Shown in pieces: positions 42,544 to 54,007 of a stretch of DNA of 64,000 bases. The stretch is taken from contig CM053251.1 in assembly GCA_028583405.1 (NCBI GenBank), forward strand, positions 2,634,531 through 2,698,530, in the 5' to 3' direction. The notes under the pieces were generated by a model that had not been told where the DNA came from, searched no databases, and saw only the letters and a list, made by a program, of their open reading frames with translations. Position 1 is the stretch's first letter. Each line of letters opens with the position of its first letter. Source of the stretch: Pogonophryne albipinna. Taxonomy: Eukaryota > Chordata > Actinopteri > Perciformes > Artedidraconidae. The translations under genes were made by a program, and so were the position numbers.

Positions 42544-42972
42544 GCAGTTACCATTCAAACTTTAAAAAAATCACAAGCGTCATAAATAATGAGTATGAAT
42601 GCTTGAGACTTATTTATTTTATAAAAGTTTAGATAATCGTAATGCTGTAATGTTAGCTTGGTTAACTGACATTTTCATAACACTCTACCCTGAAATAAAA
42701 TCTCTTTATAAACATTCATACACCAGTTAGATATTGATTTAACTCCATTTAGCTACTTTTCGTTTTGCCTGAAACAATTAAATACGCAACCACTCACCTC
42801 ACTTTGCCTGTCCGTCAGTGGTTCATCAGCCGAAAAGATATACCCGTTACTCTGTAGGTAATGTTCACTCACTGTCACATCGCCGCTTAGCTTTTCGTAG
42901 TCATCAATCTGTCCGGTTGAAGTTCTTCTTTTGATAATGGCAAATCGAAACACGGTGGTTCACTTACTGTAT
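42544..42972 (-). other. Unassigned interval with one exon-like open block
   Basis: The minus-strand block of about 42953-42790 is open and ends SADEPLTDRQSE at a GTGAGT donor. It has no stop and normal codon use, but I do not recognise it. Its upstream side is cut by a hAT. It may be an orphan first exon or part of another captured sequence. Confidence 0.4.
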
Positions 42973-44293
42973 TAGGACCGCCTTAATGCACGGGCTGACC
43001 TGGGCTGAAGCCCAGGGGCCTACGGAGATCGGGAGCCAATAAAAAAAATTCCCAAAAAAAAGAATTTTAATTTTTTTAATTTTTTTATTTCGCGTGTTTT
43101 ATTTTTATTTTAAATAAACAAAGTCTTGGCTTTCAGAATATGAAACGTTTATTTAATTTATTTCCAAAATCACACTATAAATACATTTTTGAAGCTTGTA
43201 AAGGGAAGATGACAGCTCTCCCTCGCCACTCTGCTGTTCCACAGCGCCGCTTCCCCTCCCTCCGCTGAAATTACGAATGTAAGGCATAGTAATCATAGAT
43301 AACACGGCAGGGTCCGTTACAGTTTGTTTTCATCTGATTTCAAATAAAGAAAGTCTTGGCTTTCAGAATATTAAACTTGTTTCGTCAAATTCAGATGATA
43401 AATACAGCTTTGAAGCTTGTAACGGCATAATTACAAGTGTAGAACAGAGTAACTTGACGTCACAGCAGGCATAACAACAGCCGGTGTTTCTCGTGAGTGT
43501 TTTCCCCGGGAAACAAACACAAAAATACACAAACACACACGCGTATACACACACTTGTGAGCTTCCCCCAGACCAGTAATCCAAACTAAAATATCTTCCC
43601 TCCGTAGTATTTTGATCATTTGCTCCGCTAATCAATCAGATCGATGGATTCCAGAGATTTTTCTCAAAAATGATGACTCCGTAACAGTCAGTGGGCACCA
43701 CTTAACAGCCAATCAGAATGAGAATATGTTTCACATGTGACTTATTCAAATTGCGAGTGATTGAGTGACAGATGAAGGTTGTTTAGGAGAAAATGTCGGA
43801 GAAGAAAAAGTTTGAGAGAGGCGCTCGGAAAAGGAAATTGTTGAAATTGTTTCGAGACAAGCAGCTATTACAAAAAATGCGGAAGCTTACAGGTTATTTT
43901 AAACCTGTATGCCAGGATGAGGAGGAAGGACAGATTAGTTCTGTACCGAGAGGCAGCGGTGCCTCGCAGCCAAGTAGGCCGTCTGGTTCTGATAGCGATG
44001 GAGTAGCGGGAGAGGAAAAACAGACAGGAGGGACATTATCTGTTGGAGGAGATGGAGAGGACGACGAGGACTTGCTACGTGGAGGGGAGCCAACGGCAAC
44101 CGGACAAATACATGAGGGAGGCCCGATACGTCACTCATCTGGAGGAGAGGACCAGGCGCTCGTAGAGCAGAGTGAAGAAGTGCGATCACAGAGCCTGCCG
44201 AGGCTATAAATGACTTTGATTTGTTGTTTAAATAGGGGGCCTACAAAACCTGCCATCAGCCCCAGGGCCTGATGGCAGGTTAAGGCGGGCTTG
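42973..44293 (+). mobile_element. hAT element with transposase N-terminus
   Basis: Ends TAGGACCGCCTTAA and TTAAGGCGGGCTTG are inverted repeats around a shared CCGCCTTAA. CTGTAT occurs on both outer sides, a probable decayed 8-bp duplication. An internal direct repeat (AAAGTCTTGGCTTTCAGAAT) occurs at about 43119 and 43349. Only the first 138 codons of a transposase remain, so the element is an internal-deletion derivative. Confidence 0.78.
43793..44209 (+). pseudogene. hAT (ZMYM1-like) transposase N-terminal remnant
   Basis: ATG at 43793, stop at 44207-44209, 138 codons. A basic start (KKKFERGARKRKLLKL) and a KLTGYF motif resemble the leader of hAT transposases of the zinc-finger MYM-type/TTF class. 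It is followed by a low-complexity Gly/Glu/Asp/Ser-rich region. The TTF finger and RNase-H-like catalytic domain are absent. Confidence 0.6.
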
Positions 44294-46274
44294 GCTGTAT
44301 ATCATTAAAAAATAAATAAAAACTCATGTGCCTGTTAAATGCCTTCAATTAATGCAAACAACTATAAGACCGGGACTATTTTCACCGGGCAGGAATATGT
44401 CATCACTACTGCCATGTTAAGAGGCCATAGAAAGTTCCAGAACAATACACATCACAACTCACACTGTTCAGTCAAATTGACTTCATATAATTTAGAGGTC
44501 ATTGAACTGGCTTACAGAGCTGAGTTGAAATAATAACAACTTATGAAATTAAGTAGAAATTGCATAAATTGATATATTAAAGGTGGGGTATAGGTACATT
44601 TGAGAAACCGGCTCGAGATACACTTTTTGTTATATTCAGTTGCAATGGGGACATGTCCAGTTAATTGAGTTATGAGCCAGAATTATATATTTCCAGTGTT
44701 AGAAAGTAAGAAAGTACAATTACTCAAGTATTGTAATTTAGTACATATTTATGCTTGTACTTCACTACATTTAAAAGAGAAATAATGTAATTTTGCTACT
44801 TTTATTTAACAGATTTAGATTTAAAAACGTGATGAACTTGATGTAAAAATTAAATTAGTGGACTAACCGTTTAAGGAACAGCAAAGTAAAAGTATACAAT
44901 ATATATCACAAGACGCTCTAAACATCGTAAATTGTATCAAAATTGTGTTTATCTACAACTGTGAGAACCTGCTTGATGCAGCAATATTAACAATCTAATG
45001 TCATACTGTATATTTAATTATGTATATCGCATATGGAGAATGTTTTTTATACTTTAAGTGTAGTGGCTGTCAGCACTTTGTCAGCAGAATATACCGTGCA
45101 TCGGTGTTGAACTGTAATTCTTATGGACTTTTTAACCGGAATGAAATCGCTTGTCCCAAATAAAACCAGTAGGTGGCAGTGGAGGTCTGACCTGTTGCTT
45201 TTATTAGCTTCAGGTTTGTTCTGAGAACCCTGTCTTGAAGAAGTGCTCCAATGTTTCAGACCTTAATGGATTATTACTAAAGGAAGACGCCAACGGCCTT
45301 TTATCAAAGAAGTGCTTTAGTTTAAAATATGAAAGTGCCTGGAATAAAATAAAATAAGTGCCATCATTTGTTTGGAGAAAGTGCTTAAGTGGTACATTTT
45401 ACATGCCTGAGCCTTTTCTTTAAGTTGTTGATGTTTAAGTTAAGAAGAAACTTTAAAGTTGGTGTTAAAAGCCCCCTTTATGATTTTTGGGGTTTTCCCT
45501 CTCATGTGTTGTATAGGTTTGTCTGCAAAGGCTAAACTCCCAAAGTTGTGCCTGTCTCTCCTCCAGTGTTGGTATCAGCAGTAGGGGGAGCCAAAGGGAA
45601 TTGTAAACTTGCAGTGACTTCTAGTCAAGTAAAAATGATCCTTGACTTATTAAATGTGATATTTACGTATATTCGTATATAAGTAAATTAACACCCATTA
45701 CTATAAAGTTGTGAATTTAATATGAACACACTAATGTCATGAGATGAGCTTGGTATTTGTTAATGTTTGATCTCATGTACGACTGTTAGAAATTTATGAC
45801 AGAGTCCTGAGAGCTAAATGTTAAATATTAATACCGAGACTCTTTCTCTTGGTTGAGAAAGTCCACTCCTTCCTCATCCATTCAGCACATAAACTAAAAC
45901 ACAACTTAGTGACTTTTTATTTATTTAAGTCAGACAGAGATATACAGGCTGACCAAATAACGTCTCCTTTAATTGATCTTTTTGTGTATCATGTAACCCT
46001 CTAAAACACACTTGGTGAACTTACAGGTGTTTTCACTTGTGTTGTAAGTACATTGAGTCCTCAGAAGATGGCTTGTCTAACTGTGTTTGATTGACACTTC
46101 AGGGTGAGGAAACTCCCTCTCAGTTCATGGATTTATTGACATGTGACTACAGCTACGCCTAACTTCAACCTGACGACTGGTTTAACCGGCCAGAGGAGTA
46201 GAAAACATTCTTCCTCCCTAAAGAAATATTTAAAGAGTCCAACTGTTTCAAGTGAAATGGAGGACTGTCTAACC
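44294..46274. other. Repeat-rich non-coding interval
   Basis: Holds the left part of a second TTAAAGGTGGGG MITE (from 44578, with ACCGGCTCGAGATACACTT intact). About 44697-44830 resembles a common fish MITE (ACTCAAGTATTGTAATTTAG). The rest, up to 46274, has no gene or clear element ends that I can support. Confidence 0.5.
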
Positions 46275-46723
46275 TTAAAGGGGCACTGATATGCTTATTT
46301 ATGTATTTAGTGTACTGTGACATGTCTCCAAGCTTTAATGTTCAAAAAGCTCTTTATGTTTCTCATACTGCCTGTGCTGCAGCACCTCTTTTCACCCTCT
46401 GTCTGAAACCAGAGCCTAGTCTGCTCTGATTGGTTAGCTGGCCGGCTCTGTTGTGATTGGTCAACCGCTAAGCGATGTCCAGTCCCTTCGCCTATCACGT
46501 ACAATGTGTTTGAGCGCTAGCCAATAGAAGCGTCACACAGTAATGTCGCTATGTTACAGAAGTAAACAAAGGAGTCAAATGGAGATGTTTCTGGCGCAGG
46601 GGGGCTGGGGGGAGAGGAACTTTGAGATGTTAGCCTTTGTAGACCAGTTACATGCACACAAACCTAAATAACACACTACTACAGGAAAGGGCAAACCCCA
46701 AAAGCATAATAGGGCCCTTTTTA
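46275..46723 (+). mobile_element. TTAA-type MITE
   Basis: Left end TTAAAGGGGCACTGATATGC; right end, reverse-complemented, AAAAAGGGCCCTATTATGC. GATTGGTTAGCTGGCCGGCT in the middle resembles the 8480/9640 family. Confidence 0.72.
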
Positions 46724-46757
46724 GTTTTAATAGCTGAGTAGCACACTGACAGGTTAC

Positions 46758-47240
46758 TTAAAGGGGGCCTATCATGTCAAATGCACTTTTGTACGTCTTT
46801 TATATGAATATGTGTCCCGGTGTGTCAGGGAACTCACCAAGTGTCAGAAAACACAACCCTCTCTCTTTTCCTCCATACCCAAATCTCTAAAAACGGGGCT
46901 GCAACAGAGCTGATTATTATTTGAATTTTTCTGACGTCAGAAAAGGGGTGCTCCGCCTATATGGGCAACTCTCCACCTATCAGGGGAATGAGAGACCGCT
47001 CGAAAGCGCTGGAGACGCTGTAGTACATATGCCAGGCCTGTAAGTGGCGCTGTAGTCTGCCACAAAAGCAGAATCAGCCCTTGCAAAAACAGGGCTGTCA
47101 AAGAGCAAATAGAGCAAAATGAGGCATGGCTAAAATGCATGATCTGTCTGGTATTTTGAAAAAAAAAAATTCACAGACATGTTTTATATGTATGGCCCTA
47201 CAATATATGTTTAAAATATAGCATGATAGGTCCACTTTAA
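46758..47240 (+). mobile_element. TTAA-type MITE, both ends present
   Basis: 483 bp bounded by TTAA: left TTAAAGGGGGCCTATCATG, right (reverse complement) TTAAAGTGGACCTATCATG. No coding capacity. Confidence 0.85.
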
Positions 47241-48186
47241 ATGCAGCCCCTAGTCTAGGTTAGCTAAACTAAGGTTCTTTTATTTTTACATTATATCACT
47301 GTGGACACGTTTCTACCCTTCTGGCAGTGAGAGTTATTATAAACTGTGGACATGAGCTTTAGTAAGCAGTCCGACCAGTTGACCTGCTTCTGTAGTTTTG
47401 GTAGTCATAGCAGAGCCAGCAAGACAAAATAAGAGTTATAAAAAAGGTCTGCATATTAGATCAAAAGTGGCGAGGCTACATGGGGTGATAGGCATGGAAG
47501 AAGCTGGCTCCTCCCTGTCAGTTCTTTATAAGGGAGATAACATGTCATGAGTTACAATAAAGTCATTCCTGAACTCTAATAATCTCTGCCGCTCCCCTTT
47601 GTAATAATAAATAATCTATTGCACCCATGGTGTTTATTTCACGCCGCTGCAGTTTGTGAAGCTGCGCACGTTGAGCTATTCGTCACATTAGCCTCATCCC
47701 AATACCCCTCCTCGACTCCTCTCTTCCCCTCCTCCAGGACTTACTTGACCCGGAAATCGATCAAGACACGCCATTTTGAAGGACGTCCTAATAGCTGAAA
47801 TGCAAACGGGGGAGTCGAGACAGGTTTCTCAATACTCAAATTTCCCCTCCTCGACTTCTCCGGTAGTGACCCGGAAATGAATTTCAGCGCGCCATTTTGA
47901 AGGACATCTAATTTCTCTAAATGCACTTCGAGGACCGAGCATCGAGGAGGCTCTCTGGAGGAGCTCTAACCGAGGAGACACTGATGCATCCTCCACGGCT
48001 CCTCCACGGATGCATTTCCGGGAACGGTGGAGGCGTGACGCACGGCCGGACTTATCTCAGCCAATGACAGCTCTGCATGCATCCCTTGGATATTATTTTA
48101 GTAACTGCTTTCATCGCCACGCGATGTTTACAGTGAGAACAGCTATGAGGTCCGTGCAGAAAGCAGAGCAGTGTGTACAATATATA
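47241..48186. other. Non-coding interval with a tandemly duplicated block
   Basis: Two imperfect direct copies of an ~85-bp segment lie at 47698-47785 and 47832-47912 (CCCCTCCTCGACT, GACCCGGAAAT, CGCCATTTTGAAGGACATC/GTC). A related GAGGA-rich stretch follows to 48020. No gene recognised. Confidence 0.5.
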
Positions 48187-48190
48187 TCAC

Positions 48191-48401
48191 TGTAGTGCCG
48201 TGAAAAGGGAGTCGGAGGCGGTGTATTAAGAATGGAGTTCCAATCTTTATTATTCATTCAAATCAGAGAGGTTAACACATGAACTGCTCTGCCTGACGAG
48301 CTAGCAGGAATGGCAGCTAAAGCTACAGGTGTTCCCACTAAAGGGTCCGTGTGGCAAGACAATAAGCAAGGTGAATTATGGTCCCACATGGTGTCACCAC
48401 A
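48191..48401 (-). repeat. 3' LTR of the Gypsy element
   Basis: 211 bp, minus-strand TGTGGTGACACC...GGCACTACA, with AATAAA near 48250 (minus). A GGGGGAGCT purine tract precedes it at 48402-48412. Confidence 0.85.
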
Positions 48402-48412
48402 CAAGCTCCCCC

Positions 48413-50010
48413 AGAATTCACACATAAACAAAATCCGTATGGCGGGGAGGAACAACACGCCTACCCCCACGAGTCCTGCGCACCGGAGCCGGTACAGCGA
48501 CTTCCGCCTGTGCAGCCCCCGTCAGAGGAGGGACCGGAACAACAGGTCCGCACTCCCTGACAGGAATCAAAGCCGGAGGGCGGCCCCGTCTCGGCGGTCG
48601 AGCCAGCACCACCGGCCGGTCCACGTCCAAATGAGCAGCCTTCACCCGGTCAACCGAGACGTGCTCAGCCTTGCCGCCCATGTCAACCACCAGGTGCTTG
48701 TCGCCGTGCTTCAAGACCCGGAAAGGCCCATCGTAAAGGGGCTGCAGGGGACCCCTGTGTGCGTCGTGACGTATGAAGACGTGCCCAGCCGAGCGTAGCT
48801 CCGCGGGAACTTGAGACCTTGGCGCTGAGTAGTCGGAACCGGAGCGAAAGCCTCCGCTGCGTCTCTCAGGAAAACCCGCTGGGCCGTGGCAGACCAGGGA
48901 GCTGATGTGTTCGGGAGGAAATCCCCTGGAACTCTCAACGGCTGCCCGTAGACCATCTCCGCTGTAGAGCACTGCAGATCCTCCTTAGGCGTGGTCCTCA
49001 GGCCCAGCATCACCCAGGGCAGCTTGTCGACCCAGTTACCGTCCGTAAGTCCGGCCTTGAGGGCCGCCTTCATGGAGCGATGGAAGCGCTCGCAGAGGCC
49101 GTTAGCCTGAGGGTGGTAAGCGGTAGTCCTGTGCAGCTTAACCCCCAAACCGCCTGCAAGGGCGTTCCAGAGTTCGGACGTGAACTGAGAGCCCCTGTCC
49201 GAGGAAATGTCCGAGGGGGTGCCAAAACGACACACCCACGTTGCAATGAAGGCCCGGGCAACGTCCGCGGCCGACGTCGAAATGAGCGGGACCGCCTCCG
49301 GCCAACAGGTCGTCCTGTCCACCATGGTGAGGAGGTAGGAAAAGCCCTGAGAGGAGGGCAATGGACCAACCAGGTCGATGTTGACGTGGTCAAACCTCCT
49401 CTCAGGCACCAGGAAACGCTCCAAAGGGGCCTTCGTGTGGCGGTGCACCTTAGCGTGCTGACAAGCCACGCACTCACCAGCCCAAGTCCTCACGTCCTTT
49501 TTCAGCCCATGCCAGACGAACTTCGCGGCCACCAAGCGCACCGAAGGCTTAACGCCGGGGTGTGACAGTCCGTGCACTGCCTCGAACACAGAGCGCCTCC
49601 AGCTGGCGGGAACGACTGGCCGCAACAGGCCCGTGGAGACGTCACACAGGAGGGTAACGCCGGGGCGCCGAACACCACATCCTCCAAGCGCAGCCCCGCG
49701 CCCCCAACCTTCAAAGCCTGGACGCCGGGATCTATGACCTGGTCCGCCGCCATGCGAGTATAGTCCAGGCCCAACTGGACGGCTCCGAAGACGACTCTGG
49801 AGAGGCAATCTGCAACCAGGTTCGACTTGCCAGCCACGTGCTTAATGTCTGTGGTGAACTCAGAGATGTAGGAAAGCTGCCGCTGCTGACGTGCCGACCA
49901 AGGCTCCGCCACTTTAGACATGGCGAAAGTGAGCGGCTTGTGGTCAACAAACGCCGTAAACTCCCGGCCTTCCAGCATGAAATGGACTCACGGTCAAAAG
50001 CGCTGTACCC
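48413..50010 (-). pseudogene. Gypsy RNase H and integrase
   Basis: From 49978 downward: RNase H C-terminal part (FTAFVDHKPLTFAMSK, KHVAGKSNLVADCLSR), integrase HHCC finger (HGLSHPG...CVACQHAK), core with D in HVNIDLVGPL, D in ISSDRGSQF and E in GLCERFHRSM. The frame shifts near 48790, after which a chromodomain-poor tail (YDGPFRVLKHGDKHLVVDMG) reads in another frame to about 48418. Another frame change and short deletion lie upstream near 49985. Not functional. Confidence 0.87.
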
Positions 50011-50108
50011 GCAGGAATGGCAGCTAAAGCTACAGGTGTTCCCACTAAAGGGTCCGTGTGGCAACACAATAAGCAAGGTGAATTATGGTCCCACATGGTG
50101 TCACCACA
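50011..50108 (-). repeat. 5' LTR fragment of the Gypsy element
   Basis: Matches the first ~98 bp of the 48191-48401 LTR with one visible difference (GCAACACAAT versus GCAAGACAAT), then joins directly to RNase H sequence at GCAGGA. Confidence 0.88.
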
Positions 50109-50143
50109 TCACTCAGTATAACAGGCCTACATTACTTTCTGTA

Positions 50144-50860
50144 TTTCAGTGGCGAGCCGTGACTTGTATACCTAGGCCCTCTGACCCCCCTTCCCTCGAA
50201 AAAAAAGAAGAGATATTACGTCACAGCGTATACTTCAGCGGAATATCAAAACAGCGGCCCGGGGTGCAAAACGCATCAATGACAGTGACCCTCTACCACA
50301 CAAAACAACACCATTTATATAAACACCTATCATGACAGGGCACCCACAGCCAAGTAACAATTACAAATGAATTAAGTCGGCACGGCGGCCCACATTGAAA
50401 ATGACTTAGGCCTACCTTTGATGATAAATCACTTAAACACAAAGTCCATCCTCCTGTCCTTTTGGATGAAGTACTTGCGGGTCATGCAGCTGATCCTTTG
50501 CCACTCCAGTTTATCATTGTAACTCAATCTTGAAAATGACTCGATTAATAATTTCGCAACGATGTCATCACTATCACTGAAGTGAGCCATCATGAACTAA
50601 TTTATGCTAATTATAAATCTATCGATCATAAATCTATCGTTTAGATTTATGATTCGAAAATAATAAAAGTAGGGTAGACATGTGGATATTATCAGGCTGA
50701 ACAAAACGTGCATTTATCTAACAGGTTCGTTTTCCACAGACCTTATTTCAAACTATCTTCCAAAATCCTATGGAGAAATCCCATTGCTCTTTTGTCGATG
50801 GAATCCGAGCGCAGCTTACTTCCGGGTTTTAGGACGCGTCACTGCACCACTTGCATAGAC
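50144..50860 (-). mobile_element. hAT fragment with transposase first exon
   Basis: Starts CAGTGGCGAGCCGTGAC near 50144. A similar inverted end (CAAGTGGTGCAGTGACGC) lies near 50854. Minus-strand 50594-50438 reads MMAHFSDSDDIVAKLLIESF, then KLEWQRISCMTRKYF, which looks like the start of a hAT transposase. No target duplication was confirmed. Confidence 0.5.
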
Positions 50861-51004
50861 CAGCGCCATATAGACTGATGTGTTGTGTTGTTTTAACATG
50901 TTTTTATGAACCACACAGCTTCCGGTCTTCCACGACCCGACCGGAGAAAAAGACGTGCTGCAGGCACGAAACACATTACCAGTAGAAATACATTGCTTTT
51001 AAAA

Positions 51005-51088
51005 TCGTGCTGTGCAACACGAAAAAAAGGGGGAAATCGTGTTGGTGAACACGAATCAATAGATTAAAAATCGTGTTGGTGAACACGA
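51005..51088. repeat. Three short palindromes TCGTGTT-GGTG-AACACGA
   Basis: Near-identical hairpins at 51005-51022, 51037-51054 and 51071-51088; the first has variant arms. A fourth related palindrome (CGTGCTGCAGGCACG) is at 50954-50968. Confidence 0.85.
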
Positions 51089-51202
51089 AATGCCATGAGA
51101 CTGGGTTGAGTCATCAGACCGTGGGTCATATTTCATTATGTGTTCATTTCTATCTGAAGTTGTAAAGAAGAGTTCTACAGCAAAGTTATTCTCCGTGGGG
51201 AC

Positions 51203-51970
51203 TAAAGCAAACAGATATTGTTCTAAACTGTATTAAAGTAAACAGGTATTATCTTGAACTGTATTGAAGTGAACATGTATTATTTGGGACTGTTTTAAAG
51301 TAATCCTATATATATAACCCTTCTCACTTACACTCAATGACCCAGATACCCTGACACACACACTTACACCTCCTGTCTCCAGCACACACACATACACTCA
51401 CTGACCCAGATATCAGCACACACACACACATACACTTTTCCCCCCACCAGCACATGCACATGTTCTTATTCAAGGTTCTTCCTGGGGCCAATATAATCTC
51501 AAGCACCAATATATCTGTGTACAATGTTTGATTGTTTTGGGAAAGAATAGTTTGTGTGAAATCTTCCCTGGGAAAGTAAAGGAGTGAAGTTAGGTGGAAG
51601 ATAAAAAGTGATTCTGACCTTGACTAGTTCCGAGGCTCTCACGCTTCACTTAGGAGTAAAATGGGATGGAAGAGCCGACCCACATATCCGCCCCAAAAAT
51701 GTCCATATATACTGTTGTTTATTCATGCAAAGGGCGCCCCTTGTTTCTGACTGGCTGGTCCCGATACCTGTATCGCACAGCAGTAGAGCTGGGAGCCCGG
51801 AGTACTCTGTAATTTGTATTGGTGTTTTTTACCATTAAAATCAGATTATTGTTATAACTTTTATGCCGGTGTTTTGAACTCCTTCTCTTAATAATCTGAC
51901 CAGGCTCATCTAACGAACGGCGCGGAGCAGAGGTGGGCTTTAAGCCACCACTACTGTGTTTGCTTCAACA
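51203..51970 (+). repeat. 5' LTR, 768 bp
   Basis: TAAAGCAAAC...TTCAACA with a TATATATATAA promoter-like box near 51308 and ATTAAA near 51834 as a possible poly(A) signal. CA-rich stretches lie at 51354-51435. Differences from the 3' LTR were seen near 51670, 51890 and 51957. Confidence 0.92.
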
Positions 51971-51973
51971 AGC

Positions 51974-51993
51974 TGGTAACATCCCGACGTGAT
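51974..51993 (+). promoter_or_regulatory. Candidate primer-binding site, tRNA-Trp-like
   Basis: TGGTAACATCCCGACGTGAT begins three bases after the LTR. It resembles the complement of the 3' end of tRNA-Trp, with an extra base and substitutions at positions 5-9. Confidence 0.5.
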
Positions 51994-52231
51994 GAGTGCT
52001 GGTCTCTAGAAGGACCACCGACAGCCAGCGGACGAATTTCTGTCCAGGGAAGGACACCCGGGACACCGTTGACAACTAAACCAGGACGTCCTACATGATA
52101 CAAAGGTAAAACAGATACCTGTTGATTACCCAAATCTGTGATTTGGCTTTGCTACAACATTTTAGAGTTGTCAGTGGCGTTCTGAGTGTTCTTAGTCACG
52201 GTAAAAAATACAATACTTAAGAAAGTGTTTG

Positions 52232-52470
52232 TATAAGAGTCAGGTGGACATTCCTGACCTATAGGACACTAAGTGTGTATAAGAGTCCGGTAGGAAATTC
52301 CGGACCTATAGGGCACTAAGGGTGTGTAAGAGTCTGGTATTGCATTCCAGTCCTTAGCTCACTAAAAGCAAAGTCAGTGCTCAGAGTCCGGTAGGGCATT
52401 CCGGACCGGGCATCGAGTTATATTTAAGAAAGTGTTTGTAGAGTCAAGTAGAGCATTCTTGACCTAGCAA
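52232..52470 (+). repeat. Leader array of five covarying hairpins
   Basis: Five AGAGT-stem-loop-stem units at about 52236, 52282, 52329, 52383 and 52440. Stem pairs are TCAGG/CCTGA, TCCGG/CCGGA, TCTGG/CCAGT, TCCGG/CCGGA and TCAAG/CTTGA. Stems change together while the GT...CATT loop edge is kept. The array lies between the primer-binding region and where gag would start, the usual place for packaging signals. Confidence 0.8.
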
Positions 52471-52499
52471 AGTGAACCAGTGAGGTCTCCGTGAGGTAG

Positions 52500-53999
52500 T
52501 CTAGTCCTGCACGGCTGACTCGCTGGGGAAATTCTGTAGACTATAGGCTGACCGAAAGCTGAAGTCGATATTATATGTGGGTATATCCAAGAGGAAATAC
52601 GCAAATTTCAAAATCAATTTGGAAGGACCGGATTTCACAAACTCTTGCTGTGTGGTTGATCTGAACAGCTAAACGTGACGATAAAGGATTTTTTTGGCTT
52701 GGGTTTAATCTCCATGTGAGGGTCACATCTCTAAAGAGAGGTGTCGAAGCACCCCCAAAAGCCAGGATTATCTGTTGAAATAATACATCGCACAAAAAAA
52801 GCCGGACAGAATGTATAAGGGAATAAACTCTGTGTCATTTTTTACGTCGAATCTGTGTAATAATTGAGAAGAGAGAGCAGAAACATAGTGACAGGAGAAG
52901 GTTTGCAGAAGCTGGGAGCTTCATCAGACAGAGGAAGTTCATTCGTGGTCAGCTGCTGCCCTCTGGAGGCGAACAGGGTGTACAACCATATGCTGTGTGC
53001 ACGTCTGAATTAACAGGACATTCAAATAAATAACAATAAGGACATTAAGAGTAACGACAAGATTTCTCCAGTGTATTGATAAATACAAGTGAACACAGAC
53101 CAACCCAGTCAGATAAAAGATACGAAGTCAATCATGGAAGAAGTGAAAGATCGAGTGATCTGAAGTTGGAGTGAATACATTGAAAATTAATTCATCAATG
53201 TGTGATTTGAGGTGGTAGATATTGAAATAAATAAGAAACTATAATTTGTGTTTTTAGCCGTTTTTGTGGGACACAGTTACGTCACCTTGTGGTTTTATGA
53301 GAGGTTTTGAGAACTGATTGGTACCATTGCATTACATTGTGAATGTCATGGTATTTGTCATGAACTAAGGATTGTACTTAATTATATTTCAAGAAAAAAT
53401 TATATTACATACAGTAACGTTAAGGGAAAGTAAAAAGTGGTTATGTATGACAGGGGTTCTTATGCCCGCTTCGGTTTTCAATGTCCGCCATCACGTTAAA
53501 ACCATGGTTAAACCGGAGGATTGGTGGCATTTTCAGTTCATTGCTTACTTCCACACGCCTTTTCCCCTCCTTGTCTCTTTCATGACTTTATTTAATGCAT
53601 TAGAACGATTGTTATCGTAACTTTCCGTGTTTCTAGAAGTCAAGCTCACTGTTCACATTACGGAGTATATTTCCGGAACGGCCTTTCAAAATAAAAGCCA
53701 CAGGCCGCTGTTCACCAGAGATGCCTTCACAATAAAACAGTAATTAGCTTAACAATATATTTAACTTATATTACGTCGTTAAACATTGATTTTAATTCAT
53801 TACAGTTTTCAAATACGGCACGGATTGAATACAGTTATTTGTGTATTCTGTTACAATCTCACCATGCTTGTAACACAACTTAGATAAACAATTTGAAAAT
53901 GAATAGAATAACCAAGTAGATAAAAGATTAATCTGTGGTTAGGGAGAGTTTCCTTGTTTTGCCTATTAACTTAGAACTGAAGTAATAAAGAATAGGCAG
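52500..53999. other. Non-coding interior of the retroviral-type element
   Basis: AT-rich, with many stops in all frames and no gag motifs (no Cys-His box seen). Confidence 0.5.
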
Positions 54000-54007
54000 A
54001 CTACTAT

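Larger units (their letters stand above)
48191..50108 (-). mobile_element. Ty3/Gypsy retrotransposon, internally deleted
   Basis: A complete 3' LTR (48191-48401, minus), integrase and RNase H, then only the first ~98 bp of the 5' LTR (50011-50108). It is flanked by TCAC at 48187-48190 and 50109-50112, so this shortened form may itself have inserted, or the deletion is later. Gag, protease and RT are missing. Confidence 0.87.

Noticed and set aside
48310..49565. Plus-strand ORFs opposite the Gypsy integrase
   Set aside because: Antisense to a clear integrase; no motifs.
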